The notes beneath the pieces were generated by a model. It saw nothing but the letters and a program-made list of their open reading frames with translations. It was not told where the DNA came from and searched no databases. The position numbers and the translations under genes are program-made. Positions 16,180-25,605 of a stretch of DNA of 37,690 nucleotides are shown here, piece after piece (position 1 is the stretch's first letter; each line of letters starts with the position of its first letter). The stretch is taken from the NCBI GenBank assembly GCA_963787195.1, contig CAWBCI010000036.1, forward strand, positions 1 through 37,690. The letters are read 5' to 3'. Origin of the DNA: CAWBCI01 sp963787195. Its GTDB lineage: Bacteria > Bacteroidota > Bacteroidia > Bacteroidales > JAGOPY01.

Positions 16180-17703
16180 ATGACACTCATAATAAAAGGT
16201 TCAGGCCTCACTATAGAAGATGTAGTGAATGTGGCCCGGAATAATGAAAAAGTAGAACTTCACCCTGAAGCTATCAAGCGGATGGAAGTCTGCAGGGCTA
16301 TGCTTGAAAGAAAGATCAAAGCCCATGAAATCATGTATGGGGTTAATACGGGTATAGGTGAATTTTCGGAAGTCGTTTTAAATGACGATCAGGTAGAACA
16401 ATTCCAGAAATACCTTATATATAATCATGCTGCCGGGATTGGTGATGCTATGCCCGAAGAATGGGTAAGAGGAGCCATGTTGGGACGTATAAACGTACAT
16501 GCCCACGGGAATTCAGGTGTGCGGACCGCCATTACCCAGACACTTGTTGAAATGCTGAACAAAGGTGTAACGCCTTTTGTATGCCAGAAAGGCTCTGTTG
16601 GGGCTTGTGGTGACCTGGCACCTATGTCACAGATTGCCTTATTGATGATGGGTGAAGGAAAAGCTTATTACAAGGGTGAATTACTCGAAGGTAAAGAAGC
16701 CATGGAACGCGCCGGTATAACGATACCCGGTTTAAAAGCAAGAGACGGCCTAGCAACCATCAACGGATCAAATGTGCTCACAGCCATGAGCGCCATATTC
16801 CTTTTCGATGCTGACAACTGGCTGAAGCAGGCAGAGATTACTGCAGCTATGTCTTTGGAGGCCCTTAAAGCCAATATGAAACCTTACGACAGAAAGCTCC
16901 ACGAAATCAGGGGATTTGCCGGAGCTGTAAGAAGTGCGATGGCTATCAACAAAATGGTAAAGGGCGGTGACCTGGCTGAAAACAGGGTCAAGTGCAAAGT
17001 ACAGGATGCATACAGCATGCGCTCCACACCACAGGTGATCGGAACCGCGCATGATGCTTTGGCCTGGGCCCGGAAGCAGGTCGAAATTGAACTGAACGGC
17101 GTGGGAGACAATCCGATTTTCTTCCCGGAAGAAGACATGCAATTATCCGGTGCCAATTTCCAGGGAAGTCCGGTGGCCCTGCCGATGGACATGGCCGGGA
17201 TTGCCATTACTATGGTATCAGTCCTTTCGGAAAGAAGGATGAACCGGCTTAACAACCCGGCATTGAGCGTGGGATTACCCGCTTTTCTTACCAAAGGAGC
17301 CGGAATGTTTTCCGGTCTGATGCTCAGCCAGTATACAGCCGATATGCAGATCGTGGAACAAAGGATATTATCAGCACCTGCTTGTATTCAATCTATACCG
17401 GCTGCTGCCGACCAGGAAGACTTTGTTTCGATGGGAATGAATGTAGCATTGAAAAATTTCCAGATCCTTGATAATGCTTACGGTATCCTGGGTATTGAAA
17501 TGATGGCTGCTGCACAGGCCCTGGATTTCAGGGAATATGAATTTGGAGCAGGCGTTAATAAAGCAAAGGAAATTGTAAGAAAACATGTGGAATTCCTGGA
17601 TGTCGACAGACCTCTTTATAATGACCATAATGCAATGAAGGCGCTGGTAAAATCATGTGAAGTTTTACATGAAGTAGAAAAGGTAACCGGAAAGTTAGGT
17701 TAA
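16180..17703 (+). CDS. Histidine/aromatic amino acid ammonia-lyase (MIO family) with Ala-Cys-Gly triad
   Basis: A 507-residue member of the histidine/phenylalanine/tyrosine ammonia-lyase family, which removes ammonia from an amino acid to give an unsaturated acid using the self-formed MIO cofactor. Conserved features are YGVNTGIGEF with the catalytic Tyr loop, GNSGVRTAITQTL, GSVGACGDLAPMSQ, NGVGDNPIF, and QDAYSMRSTPQ. The MIO-forming triad is normally Ala-Ser-Gly but here reads Ala142-Cys143-Gly144 (GCT TGT GGT). The selectivity position reads Asn-His (YNHAAG), nearest to the Ser-His of histidine lyases. No hut genes flank it, so substrate identity is open. The frame reaches upstream to 16117, but homology starts at ATG 16180. 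Two small membrane proteins follow. Confidence 0.9.
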   Translation: MTLIIKGSGLTIEDVVNVARNNEKVELHPEAIKRMEVCRAMLERKIKAHEIMYGVNTGIGEFSEVVLNDDQVEQFQKYLIYNHAAGIGDAMPEEWVRGAMLGRINVHAHGNSGVRTAITQTLVEMLNKGVTPFVCQKGSVGACGDLAPMSQIALLMMGEGKAYYKGELLEGKEAMERAGITIPGLKARDGLATINGSNVLTAMSAIFLFDADNWLKQAEITAAMSLEALKANMKPYDRKLHEIRGFAGAVRSAMAINKMVKGGDLAENRVKCKVQDAYSMRSTPQVIGTAHDALAWARKQVEIELNGVGDNPIFFPEEDMQLSGANFQGSPVALPMDMAGIAITMVSVLSERRMNRLNNPALSVGLPAFLTKGAGMFSGLMLSQYTADMQIVEQRILSAPACIQSIPAAADQEDFVSMGMNVALKNFQILDNAYGILGIEMMAAAQALDFREYEFGAGVNKAKEIVRKHVEFLDVDRPLYNDHNAMKALVKSCEVLHEVEKVTGKLG

Positions 17704-17723
17704 TAACAAGCTTAAACGAAAAT

Positions 17724-18152
17724 ATGGATCCACAACAGGATCAGTTAAATCCTCCTAAAAAAAGGCCAGAGCTGCTGACTATACTATGCATACTGAGTTT
17801 TATATTCGGTGGCCTGGCTTTATTAACCTACCTGACTGCCTCGCTGAATTTTCAGGAATTCAGGGATGCCCTGAACAATATGAACATGGATCTTCCCCAG
17901 TTTGATGCTTTGAAAAAAGCGAACCAGGGATTTTATTTGATGGGGGCCATACTCTATGCCGCCTCCCTGTTCGGGGCCATACAGATGTGGCAGCTCCGGA
18001 AAAGCGGCTTTCACTTTTACCTGATGGCCCAATTGCTCATCATACTTCATCCCTATATCTTTTTGAAGATATCAGGTTTCCCCCTGCTTCAGATTATAAG
18101 CACCGGGATTTTTATTTATTTATATAGCCGGCATCTGAAATATATGACTTAA
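17724..18152 (+). CDS. Small membrane protein of unknown function
   Basis: A 142-residue hydrophobic protein that I do not recognise. A proline- and lysine-rich cytoplasmic start (MDPQQDQLNPPKKRP) precedes about four membrane segments: LLTILCILSFIFGGLALLTY, FYLMGAILYAASLFGAIQMW, FYLMAQLLIILHPYIFL and LLQIISTGIFIYLYS. It starts 20 bases after the ammonia-lyase stop and is probably co-transcribed. Its predicted topology resembles small integral membrane proteins with no known enzyme motif. Confidence 0.75.
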   Translation: MDPQQDQLNPPKKRPELLTILCILSFIFGGLALLTYLTASLNFQEFRDALNNMNMDLPQFDALKKANQGFYLMGAILYAASLFGAIQMWQLRKSGFHFYLMAQLLIILHPYIFLKISGFPLLQIISTGIFIYLYSRHLKYMT

Positions 18153-18188
18153 TTGTTTAGTTTTGGGATAACTACGATATACAGGCAA

Positions 18189-18665
18189 ATGAACATAACA
18201 GAGAAAACCGAAGAATACCTTATTAAAGCACGAATCAGAAAACCCCTGACACGGTCGCTGGTTACTCTGGCAGCCCTCACTTATTACGGTATAATGTTTA
18301 TCCTGATCATTACTGCTCTTTTCTTTTCCGGTACCATCACCGAAACCCTTAGAACATATTATCCTGATAAGGGAAATATGGTATTTAAAGTTAATATTTT
18401 TCTTTTGCTGTCAGCCTTATTATATATGTTGAGTTGTACCGGCATTGTGATCATTAAATTTTTCGACCGCAAATGGGGTCATTTACTTTTCAGTTTTTCA
18501 GCAACTATAATCCTTGTTTTAGATGTATTTTTCTTTCATTTTGATTGGTTCAGGTTTTTGATCAATGTAATTTTTATCATTTTGATGTCGATTGTTTACA
18601 TTTCTATGCATATTCAGGAACGTAAAAGGAGCCGGAAGGTGGCTCAGGCTGGTTCAAAACTATAA
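18189..18665 (+). CDS. Hypothetical membrane protein with four hydrophobic segments
   Basis: A protein of about 158 residues starting MNITEKTEEYL, with no recognised family. Hydrophobic segments are YYGIMFILIITALFFSG, IFLLLSALLYMLSCTGIVII, LFSFSATIILVLDVFFF and FLINVIFIILMSIVYISMHI. The tail is basic (ERKRSRKVAQ). The frame opens earlier at a TTG (18153), but the ATG at 18189 is preferred; a TAGTTTTG (18158-18165) fitting the -7 consensus lies between them. It sits between a similar small membrane protein and the SusC gene and may belong to either the lyase unit or its own transcript. Confidence 0.7.
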   Translation: MNITEKTEEYLIKARIRKPLTRSLVTLAALTYYGIMFILIITALFFSGTITETLRTYYPDKGNMVFKVNIFLLLSALLYMLSCTGIVIIKFFDRKWGHLLFSFSATIILVLDVFFFHFDWFRFLINVIFIILMSIVYISMHIQERKRSRKVAQAGSKL

Positions 18666-18875
18666 ATTCTTCATAAACCAAGCATTTATAATCAGAATCG
18701 AATAAAAAGTAAGTTCCTAAAATTGAATACTATACTCCTTAAGTTACTTTAATGTAAGTACTTATTATTTCAATGTTAATTTTTTGTTATTAAATTCTTG
18801 CTAATTAGCAGGAATTATTATAAACTTGCACTACTAGAAGCGAATTCAATTATTCATTAACCAAAAATCAGTTCT
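18666..18875. other. Intergenic region upstream of susC-like gene
   Basis: This 210-base AT-rich gap contains the SusC/SusD promoter at 18798-18828. No sigma or anti-sigma gene, RNA gene or other ORF is seen here. Confidence 0.5.
18798..18828 (+). promoter_or_regulatory. Promoter of the SusC/SusD operon
   Basis: TTG (18798-18800), a 20-base spacer and TAAACTTG (18821-18828, 7 of 8 consensus positions) form a good Bacteroidota promoter, 47 bases before ATG 18876. Confidence 0.6.
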
Positions 18876-21800
18876 ATGAGAAAATTTACAATGCTCATTG
18901 CATTCTTATTGTTTGTGGGAATGCGAGCCGCTTTGGCTCAATTTGAAGTCAAAGGAACGGTGACCGATGCCAAAGATGGAACGCCTCTTCCCGGGGTTTC
19001 CATTATTGTCAAAGGCACATTAACTGGGACCGTTACTGATGCCAAGGGGAATTACTCCCTGGCTATTCCTGAAGGACATAATGACATGATTTTTTCCTTT
19101 ATCGGTATGTTGACCAAGGAGGTCAAAATCGACGGAAGGGCGAAGATTGATGTCGCTATGCAGGAAGATGTTGTAGGTTTGAATGAAGTAGTAGTGACTG
19201 CTTTGGGTATTTCCCGGGAAAAGAAGTCCCTGGGTTATTCTACTCAGCAAGTCAGTGGTAGTGATTTAAATCAAACCAAGACTGACAATTTCGTTAACCT
19301 ATTATCAGGTCGTGCAGCCGGTGTCCAGGTAAAAGCCAGTGACAACATGGGAGGTTCCACCAATATACTTATCAGGGGGGTCAATACGATCAGGAATGAT
19401 AACCAGGCCCTTTTTGTTGTTGATGGTGTGCCTATTGACAATTCCACGATTAATAATGCAGGTCAGATTTCCGGACGTAATGGTTACGACTATGGAAATG
19501 CGGCTTCCGATATTGACCCGAATGATATTCAATCCATGACTATCTTAAAAGGTGCTGCTGCAACCAACAAGTATGGTTCACGCGGTGCTAACGGAGTCAT
19601 TTTAATCACCACCAAAAAAGGTTCAAGAAAATCAGGAATGGGTAATTCAGTTGGTGTTGGAATAAGTTCCAATATTACAACAGGCTTTATTGATAAAAGC
19701 ACTTTCCCGAAATATCAGACCAATTATGGTGGTGGCTATGGCCCATTTTACAGCAGTACTGATTACCCGGGCTTTTTGCATAAATATGACATTAATAATG
19801 ACGGGCAAATCGATTATTCCGTTCCGACTACTGAAGATGCTTCACTGGGTGAAAAATTTGATCCGAACTTCATGGTGTACCAGTGGGATTCATTCGACCC
19901 CGCTTCACCAAACTATCAAAAAGCAACCCCATGGGTTGATTCTCCCAATGGTCCTTTATATTTCTTCCAGACACCCATTATGCTGACTAACAGTGTTGAT
20001 GTAAGTGGTGGCGGAGATAAGACCTTATTCAGGTTGTCATACACGAATATGGATCAAAAGGGTATAATGCCCAACAGTAAGATCATAAAGAATAATTTTC
20101 TCTTAAATGGATCTTATAATGTGCTTAAAAACCTGAAAGTTTCAGCACAGGGCAACTTCATCACTACTGATGGTAAAGGGCGTAACTCTACAGGTTATAG
20201 CGACAATATTCTGTCATCATTTCGTCAGTGGATGGAGACCAATGTTGACTATAAAGCACAGAAAGACATTTTTGACGCCACCGGTCGGAATGTTACATGG
20301 AACCCGAATAGTCCTTACGATCCGACACCAGCATACTGGGATAACCCTTTCTGGCTAAGAGCCAATAATTTTGAAACTGACAGACGTAACCGTATGATCG
20401 GTTATACTCAGGCTGATTGGAGCATTACAAATTACCTAAGTCTGATGGGCCGTGTTTCTGTTGACCATTACACTGATTTACAGGAAGAACGCAAAGCTGT
20501 TGGTTCCTCATCCGGTGAATTCGGCGTTAACCGTCCGGATGTTACCTCAGGATATTCCAGATTGTCCCGTACATTCACGGAAATCAATTATGATCTCATG
20601 CTGAACTTCAATAAGAATTTCGGTGAAGATTTCAGTCTTTCAGCTTTTGCCGGAACCAACTTCATGAGAAGAAGAATTGATCAGGTATTTGAATCAACAG
20701 ATGGTGGTTTAATCGTACCTGGCTATTATGATTTATCCAATAGTGTGAACCAGATGCTCGCACCCGATGAATTGTTTCAGCAAACCGCTGTTGACGGATA
20801 TTTTATTGGTGCTTCGTTTGGCTTTAAAAACTTGCTCTATTTGGATGCCAGTATCAGGCAGGATGTTTCTTCCACTCTTCCAAAAGATAAATGGTCCTAT
20901 AATTATCCTTCTATATCAGGAAGTTTTGTTTTCTCAAATCTCCTGAATAATGCTGATTGGCTGCAGTTAGGCAAAGTAAGACTTAGCTATGCCAAAGCCG
21001 GAAATTATGCACCCTGGGGAAGTATTTTCGATGCTTATGCCTTTAATGGCGTCTTTAACGGAGATCCTCTGTATTCTTTACCTAGTATTAAGAATAACCA
21101 GGATTTAAAACCCGAAATGACCCATGAATGGGAAACCGGTTTGGAAATGACCTTACTGAAAAAGCGTTTGAGCTTCGACCTTTCGCTTTATAAAAGAAAT
21201 ACTGTTGATCAGATTATTCCTATCAGTGTTTCTTATGCTACAGGTTATACTTCTAAATATGTCAATGCCGGAGAAATTGAAAACAAGGGTATTGAACTTC
21301 AAATTATTGGAACTCCAATTGTTAAAAGTGACTTCCGTTGGGATGTGACCCTTAACTGGGCGAGAAATATTAATAAGGTCGTCTCTTTAAAAGATAGTAT
21401 TCAGAATTTACAAATTGCTAATCTCCAAGGTGGTGTGACCATCAATGCACGTGTAAATGAACCATTTGGAACCATCCAGGGTACCGACTATGTTTATCAT
21501 GATGGTAAAAAAGTAATCGGCGAGGACGGATATTATCTAAAAACTCCAACTTCTGATATAGTTATCGGAAATATTAACCCGGATTGGAATGCCGGTTTAA
21601 GAAACACCTTTACATACAAAAACTGGGCTCTTAACTTCCTGATCGATTGGCAGCATGGCGGAAGCGTGTTCTCACTTGACCAGAATTACGGATTAGGTAC
21701 CGGTATTTATGACATTACTGATGGCACCAATGATCTTGGAAACCCGGTGAGAGACCCCGTGCTTCAGAATGAAGACGGAACCTACAAACCCGAAAGCGGT

Positions 21801-22184
21801 GGATTCATTTTTGATGGTGTTGTAGAACAAGCCGATGGTAGCTACACACAAAATACCACCCGTATTGATGCTGTTAATACTGATTATGGTATATATTCTA
21901 CCGGTTATTATTTAAATCCGAATTCAGCCTTTGTCTATGATGCATCCTATGTTAAGTTAAGGGAAGTAGTCCTGACTTACTCACTGCCATCAAAGGTATT
22001 GGCCAGTACGCCATTTCGTGGTATTTCCTTCAGTCTTGTAGGATCTAACCTATGGATTATCTACAAGAACCTGCCTTATGCAGATCCTGAAGCCAGCCAG
22101 GGTGCCGGCCGCGTACAAGGATGGCAGAGTGGTGTAATGCCCAGCACACGAAATGTAGGTTTTAGTGTTAATTTGCAATTTTAA
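18876..22184 (+). CDS. SusC/RagA family TonB-linked outer membrane protein
   Basis: A 1102-residue TonB-dependent outer-membrane transporter of the SusC/RagA class. A signal peptide (about residues 1-21, ending AALAQ) leads into a carboxypeptidase-D-like regulatory domain (FEVKGTVTDAKDGTPLPGVS). The TonB-box-like NEVVVTALG follows. The plug domain has NLLSGRAAGVQVK, STNILIRGVNTI and FVVDGVPIDN, then KYGSRGANGVILITTKKG. A ~850-residue beta-barrel ends in the aromatic terminus GFSVNLQF. It takes up a large ligand, glycan or peptide, using TonB energy with the SusD partner 12 bases downstream. No glycoside hydrolase or regulator flanks the pair, so the ligand is unknown. Confidence 0.95.
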   Translation: MRKFTMLIAFLLFVGMRAALAQFEVKGTVTDAKDGTPLPGVSIIVKGTLTGTVTDAKGNYSLAIPEGHNDMIFSFIGMLTKEVKIDGRAKIDVAMQEDVVGLNEVVVTALGISREKKSLGYSTQQVSGSDLNQTKTDNFVNLLSGRAAGVQVKASDNMGGSTNILIRGVNTIRNDNQALFVVDGVPIDNSTINNAGQISGRNGYDYGNAASDIDPNDIQSMTILKGAAATNKYGSRGANGVILITTKKGSRKSGMGNSVGVGISSNITTGFIDKSTFPKYQTNYGGGYGPFYSSTDYPGFLHKYDINNDGQIDYSVPTTEDASLGEKFDPNFMVYQWDSFDPASPNYQKATPWVDSPNGPLYFFQTPIMLTNSVDVSGGGDKTLFRLSYTNMDQKGIMPNSKIIKNNFLLNGSYNVLKNLKVSAQGNFITTDGKGRNSTGYSDNILSSFRQWMETNVDYKAQKDIFDATGRNVTWNPNSPYDPTPAYWDNPFWLRANNFETDRRNRMIGYTQADWSITNYLSLMGRVSVDHYTDLQEERKAVGSSSGEFGVNRPDVTSGYSRLSRTFTEINYDLMLNFNKNFGEDFSLSAFAGTNFMRRRIDQVFESTDGGLIVPGYYDLSNSVNQMLAPDELFQQTAVDGYFIGASFGFKNLLYLDASIRQDVSSTLPKDKWSYNYPSISGSFVFSNLLNNADWLQLGKVRLSYAKAGNYAPWGSIFDAYAFNGVFNGDPLYSLPSIKNNQDLKPEMTHEWETGLEMTLLKKRLSFDLSLYKRNTVDQIIPISVSYATGYTSKYVNAGEIENKGIELQIIGTPIVKSDFRWDVTLNWARNINKVVSLKDSIQNLQIANLQGGVTINARVNEPFGTIQGTDYVYHDGKKVIGEDGYYLKTPTSDIVIGNINPDWNAGLRNTFTYKNWALNFLIDWQHGGSVFSLDQNYGLGTGIYDITDGTNDLGNPVRDPVLQNEDGTYKPESGGFIFDGVVEQADGSYTQNTTRIDAVNTDYGIYSTGYYLNPNSAFVYDASYVKLREVVLTYSLPSKVLASTPFRGISFSLVGSNLWIIYKNLPYADPEASQGAGRVQGWQSGVMPSTRNVGFSVNLQF

Positions 22185-22196
22185 ATACCATAAACC

Positions 22197-23783
22197 ATGA
22201 AAAGAATATATATAATTTTAATAGTACTGATGGGTATTAATGTTTCGTGTACCAAGAATTTTGAAGACTATAATACCGATAAGAAACATCCTACCGAGGT
22301 GCCCGGGGAGTATACTTTTACCAATGCACAAAAAGCACTTGCCGATCAGGTGGCAAGTACCAATGTGAACCTGAATGTATGGAAACTATGGACACAATAT
22401 TGGACGGAAACGACTTATACCGATGAGTCCAAGTATAATATTGTCGACAGGACCATTGCAGACTTTACATTCCGCACCTATTACCGCGATGTTCTCAACG
22501 ACCTGCAAGATGCTACAAAAAGCATTACGGCAACTACTGTAGACGGGGATGCAGCCAATATTGAAAAATCCAACAAGCTCTTCATTATTGATTTGGTTGA
22601 AGTGTATTGTTATAACCGTCTTGTGGATATATTTGGAAATGTTCCTTATTCACAGGCTTTGGATATCAATAATATATCTCCGGCATATGACGATGCTGCA
22701 ACAATTTACACTGATCTGATTGACAGGTTAAATACCGACCTGGCAGGTTTGGATGATTCTCAAGGCAGCTTTGGAGTCAATGATATATATTTCGGGGGAG
22801 ATGTTGGTGAGTGGATTAAATTTGGCAATACCTTGAAGGTAAAATTAGGTATCACCATTGTTGATGTCAATGAAAGTCTTGCCAAAACTACCATTGAATC
22901 TGCTTATGATAAAGGATTTGGCGCCGGCGAAAGCTGCAACCTTCCATATCCGGGTGGTTCTATGTCTAATCCTTTGTTCCAGGACCTGGTACAAAGCGGC
23001 CGTCATGATTTTGTGGTCACCAATACGATTGTTGATATGATGAATAATTTGATTGACCCCAGAATGCAGGCATATTTTTCACCAATAAATTTCGTTTATT
23101 CAAAGAATGAACATAATCAAAAAATTGATACCGAGATACCGGGAACCGGAAAATTGGTTTTGATTTATACCGATATGCAAGGTGCCGATTCATTAGTCCA
23201 GGTTGACTTGCCATTTACCGCCCTCGCTGCGGATTCATTAATACCTTTTTCCTATAATATTGGGGGCAAATATGGCTATAACAACGACTGGTCTTCATTT
23301 TCGCATATAGCAGATGCCATTAAGGATCCTAGCTATGCCATTATACTCCTCGATAATGTAGAGTTAAACTTCTACCTGGCTGAAGCCGCTGAACATAATT
23401 TTTCTGTAGGTGGAACTGCCGAGGATTATTACAACAAGGGTATTGAAGCTTCCTTTGCACAATGGGGCTTATCTTCCGCAGCTGATTATCTTGCAAATCC
23501 GGAAGTTGCTTATTCAACAGCTACCGGAGATTTCAGGCAGAAGATCGGTACGCAGGCATGGCTTGCCCTCTATGTCCGTGGTTTAGTTAGCTATACCGAA
23601 TGGAGAAGAATGGATTATCCACTTTTCAATCTGGCTCCAAATATCGACAACAGAGACCAGATCCCTGTGAGATTTACATATCCGATTAATGAACAAACAT
23701 TGAATGCCGGAAATTATTCTAAAGCAGCCAGTGACATTGGCGGAGATAAATTAACTACTAAACTTTTCTGGGATAAATTCTAA
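22197..23783 (+). CDS. SusD/RagB family outer membrane lipoprotein (SusD-like_2 type)
   Basis: A 528-residue surface lipoprotein that caps the SusC-like channel and binds its ligand. The lipobox GINVSC places the lipidated Cys at residue 18. The mature start NFEDYNTDKKHPTEVPGEY and the NAQKALADQV helix fit the SusD-like_2 group of SusD/RagB proteins, which often serve non-glycan or peptide cargo as well. The C-terminal region has WLALYVRGLVSYTEWRRM and PVRFTYPINEQTLN, both typical of the family. It is translated directly after the SusC gene. A strong terminator follows at 23807-23840. Confidence 0.93.
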   Translation: MKRIYIILIVLMGINVSCTKNFEDYNTDKKHPTEVPGEYTFTNAQKALADQVASTNVNLNVWKLWTQYWTETTYTDESKYNIVDRTIADFTFRTYYRDVLNDLQDATKSITATTVDGDAANIEKSNKLFIIDLVEVYCYNRLVDIFGNVPYSQALDINNISPAYDDAATIYTDLIDRLNTDLAGLDDSQGSFGVNDIYFGGDVGEWIKFGNTLKVKLGITIVDVNESLAKTTIESAYDKGFGAGESCNLPYPGGSMSNPLFQDLVQSGRHDFVVTNTIVDMMNNLIDPRMQAYFSPINFVYSKNEHNQKIDTEIPGTGKLVLIYTDMQGADSLVQVDLPFTALAADSLIPFSYNIGGKYGYNNDWSSFSHIADAIKDPSYAIILLDNVELNFYLAEAAEHNFSVGGTAEDYYNKGIEASFAQWGLSSAADYLANPEVAYSTATGDFRQKIGTQAWLALYVRGLVSYTEWRRMDYPLFNLAPNIDNRDQIPVRFTYPINEQTLNAGNYSKAASDIGGDKLTTKLFWDKF

Positions 23784-23806
23784 TATATTTAATATACATA
23801 ATTTAA

Positions 23807-23840
23807 GGGGACGTCATAATTATGATGTCCCCTTTTTTTA
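23807..23840 (+). terminator. Rho-independent terminator of the SusC/SusD operon
   Basis: A nearly perfect palindrome with GGGGAC (23807-23812) pairing GTCCCC (23827-23832) around a self-complementary TCATAATTATGA is followed by a run of seven or more T residues. Confidence 0.9.
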
Positions 23841-23924
23841 TGCCACTTTAATTTGGTAATGATCTTCTAAAAAAAAGTCATCCTTATTAAAAGATCTCTC
23901 CATTTAACTTTCAAAAAAAATCGC

Positions 23925-25604
23925 TTATCTAACTATAAAAGATTTTCTTTCTATATTGATTTCCCCATCAGAACCTGCTTCCCTCAAAATGATCGTGTAT
24001 TTCCCAGGAAGATTGGAGGTTCGGAATGAAAAGTCAAGCTTCCCCTGATCATCTGCAAGCAGGTCAGGATTCCAGTAAAGAACATTTCTGGTATCCGGAA
24101 CATTATCCAAATTTTCGCCTGGCTTAAGCATTGTTGAAGTGTCATTCAGAAAATTATAATTAATGAAATAACCGGAAGAAGGTAAATCGATGCCCCCAAA
24201 GTTAGCTTCCTTCGAAATAATACTGATAATCCCGCCATAAGTCATATCCCCCTTCACATACAAGGCATCAACCAGTTCGATACGGGAAATAACAGTAGGA
24301 TCTAAGGCAAGTATCTTATCCGTATTATCTATTGCAATCATGTCTATCAGTACCAAGGGATCATAGATCAACATGGCGCCGACTGCGGTATAAAATTTTA
24401 GAATTTTTTTCCCTTGTTTCTTCCTTACTTTCACAGCTAAAGGCAGTTCGTTGAAGCATTCCTCCATGCTTGGAAGTTGTATATACTTATCCAGATATAA
24501 AAATTCAGTAGGCTCCCCATAAAAAGGTAATATCTGATTCTTTTTAGAATTCAGCTTTGTTGTATCAGTATAGAAAATCTTAGAAAGCTCCTCATTTTGT
24601 GCACTATTGAAAATAATCTCCCTTTCTTTTTCAGTTAGATGAAATGTGGGTGAAGGCATCTTGAGCTGCAAAGGGCAAAAGTCATTGTCAACCAGTATTA
24701 GTGGTTCCATTCCGGCATTTTTTTCACTTGACAGGAATATATTCCTGGATCCAATATAATCAGGGAATGAAAAATAGAAGCTTCCGGAGGAATCAGTCCG
24801 GTATGACATAAAATCCTTTTCCCCCAATACCGACAAATTAATCACTTTTCCAGACAGTGGAATTTTTCCTGTGCTGTTCATCAAATGGCCACTCAAAGAA
24901 ACACCCCGGGTTTCCGGATAAAATTTATTTTCCTTGATCCCGGGATTATTAATTTTTATCTGCTTTAAATCTATTTGCAAGGCCGAATCGGGAACAACCG
25001 TAACACATATTTTCCGATCTTTTTCTTTGCCTGATGGATTCATTGAGATTGAAACCTTTACTTCCTCATTTTTTCCATATGTCTCTTTGCCCATGGATAT
25101 CAAATATGCATCTGACAACTCATTTATTTCTGATGAATTTATCGTATTAAGACCTGTCCTATCTTCTGGTTTAAGCTCCAGAATCTCATTCCTGTATGGA
25201 TTGACAATTTTAAGACCGATATAAGTGAAACTTTGAGGTCCGAAATTTCGCATGGATCGTGTATAAGCCCTGAGGTAATAATTTCCAGTGATCAGGTTAG
25301 CAGGAATTGACAAGCTGCCCCGGCTAGTATTCGAATCTATCAGAAATTTACCTCCAACTGCACGATCTCCATCAGGTGTGACCAATTCAGTATATAAAAC
25401 CCGGTTTAAATCTCTTTGATCAATTATACCTGAATATAAACGGGCTGAAAATAAAATTTCTTCACCAGCGACATATAATGTTCTGTCGGTCAATAGTACA
25501 AGTCTCCCGGTTTGAGATCCGGCAAATTGATCCTGTGCCTGAGTTTTATTGAATATTAAAAGGCTCAAAATCACAAATCCAATGGCTGCAAATTTCTTCT
25601 TCAT
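23925..25604 (-). CDS. Secreted MG2-like protein with a TonB-receptor plug-like segment
   Basis: A 559-residue protein with a signal peptide (cleavage near TQAQ). Residues ~35-125 resemble a macroglobulin MG2 domain (LVLLTDRTLYVAGEEILFSA and NLITGNYYLRAYTRS). A later segment around residues 400-470 (MLIYDPLVLIDMIAIDN then ISRIELVDALYVKGDMTYGG) resembles the plug of TonB-dependent receptors, but no beta-barrel follows. Near the C-terminus, a macroglobulin-like strand region occurs (DDQGKLDFSFRTSNLPGKY). It is the last gene of the operon, starting right after the DUF4249 stop. Periplasmic or outer-membrane-associated localisation is likely. The function is unknown. Confidence 0.8.
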   Translation of the reverse strand: MKKKFAAIGFVILSLLIFNKTQAQDQFAGSQTGRLVLLTDRTLYVAGEEILFSARLYSGIIDQRDLNRVLYTELVTPDGDRAVGGKFLIDSNTSRGSLSIPANLITGNYYLRAYTRSMRNFGPQSFTYIGLKIVNPYRNEILELKPEDRTGLNTINSSEINELSDAYLISMGKETYGKNEEVKVSISMNPSGKEKDRKICVTVVPDSALQIDLKQIKINNPGIKENKFYPETRGVSLSGHLMNSTGKIPLSGKVINLSVLGEKDFMSYRTDSSGSFYFSFPDYIGSRNIFLSSEKNAGMEPLILVDNDFCPLQLKMPSPTFHLTEKEREIIFNSAQNEELSKIFYTDTTKLNSKKNQILPFYGEPTEFLYLDKYIQLPSMEECFNELPLAVKVRKKQGKKILKFYTAVGAMLIYDPLVLIDMIAIDNTDKILALDPTVISRIELVDALYVKGDMTYGGIISIISKEANFGGIDLPSSGYFINYNFLNDTSTMLKPGENLDNVPDTRNVLYWNPDLLADDQGKLDFSFRTSNLPGKYTIILREAGSDGEINIERKSFIVR

Positions 25605-25605
25605 A

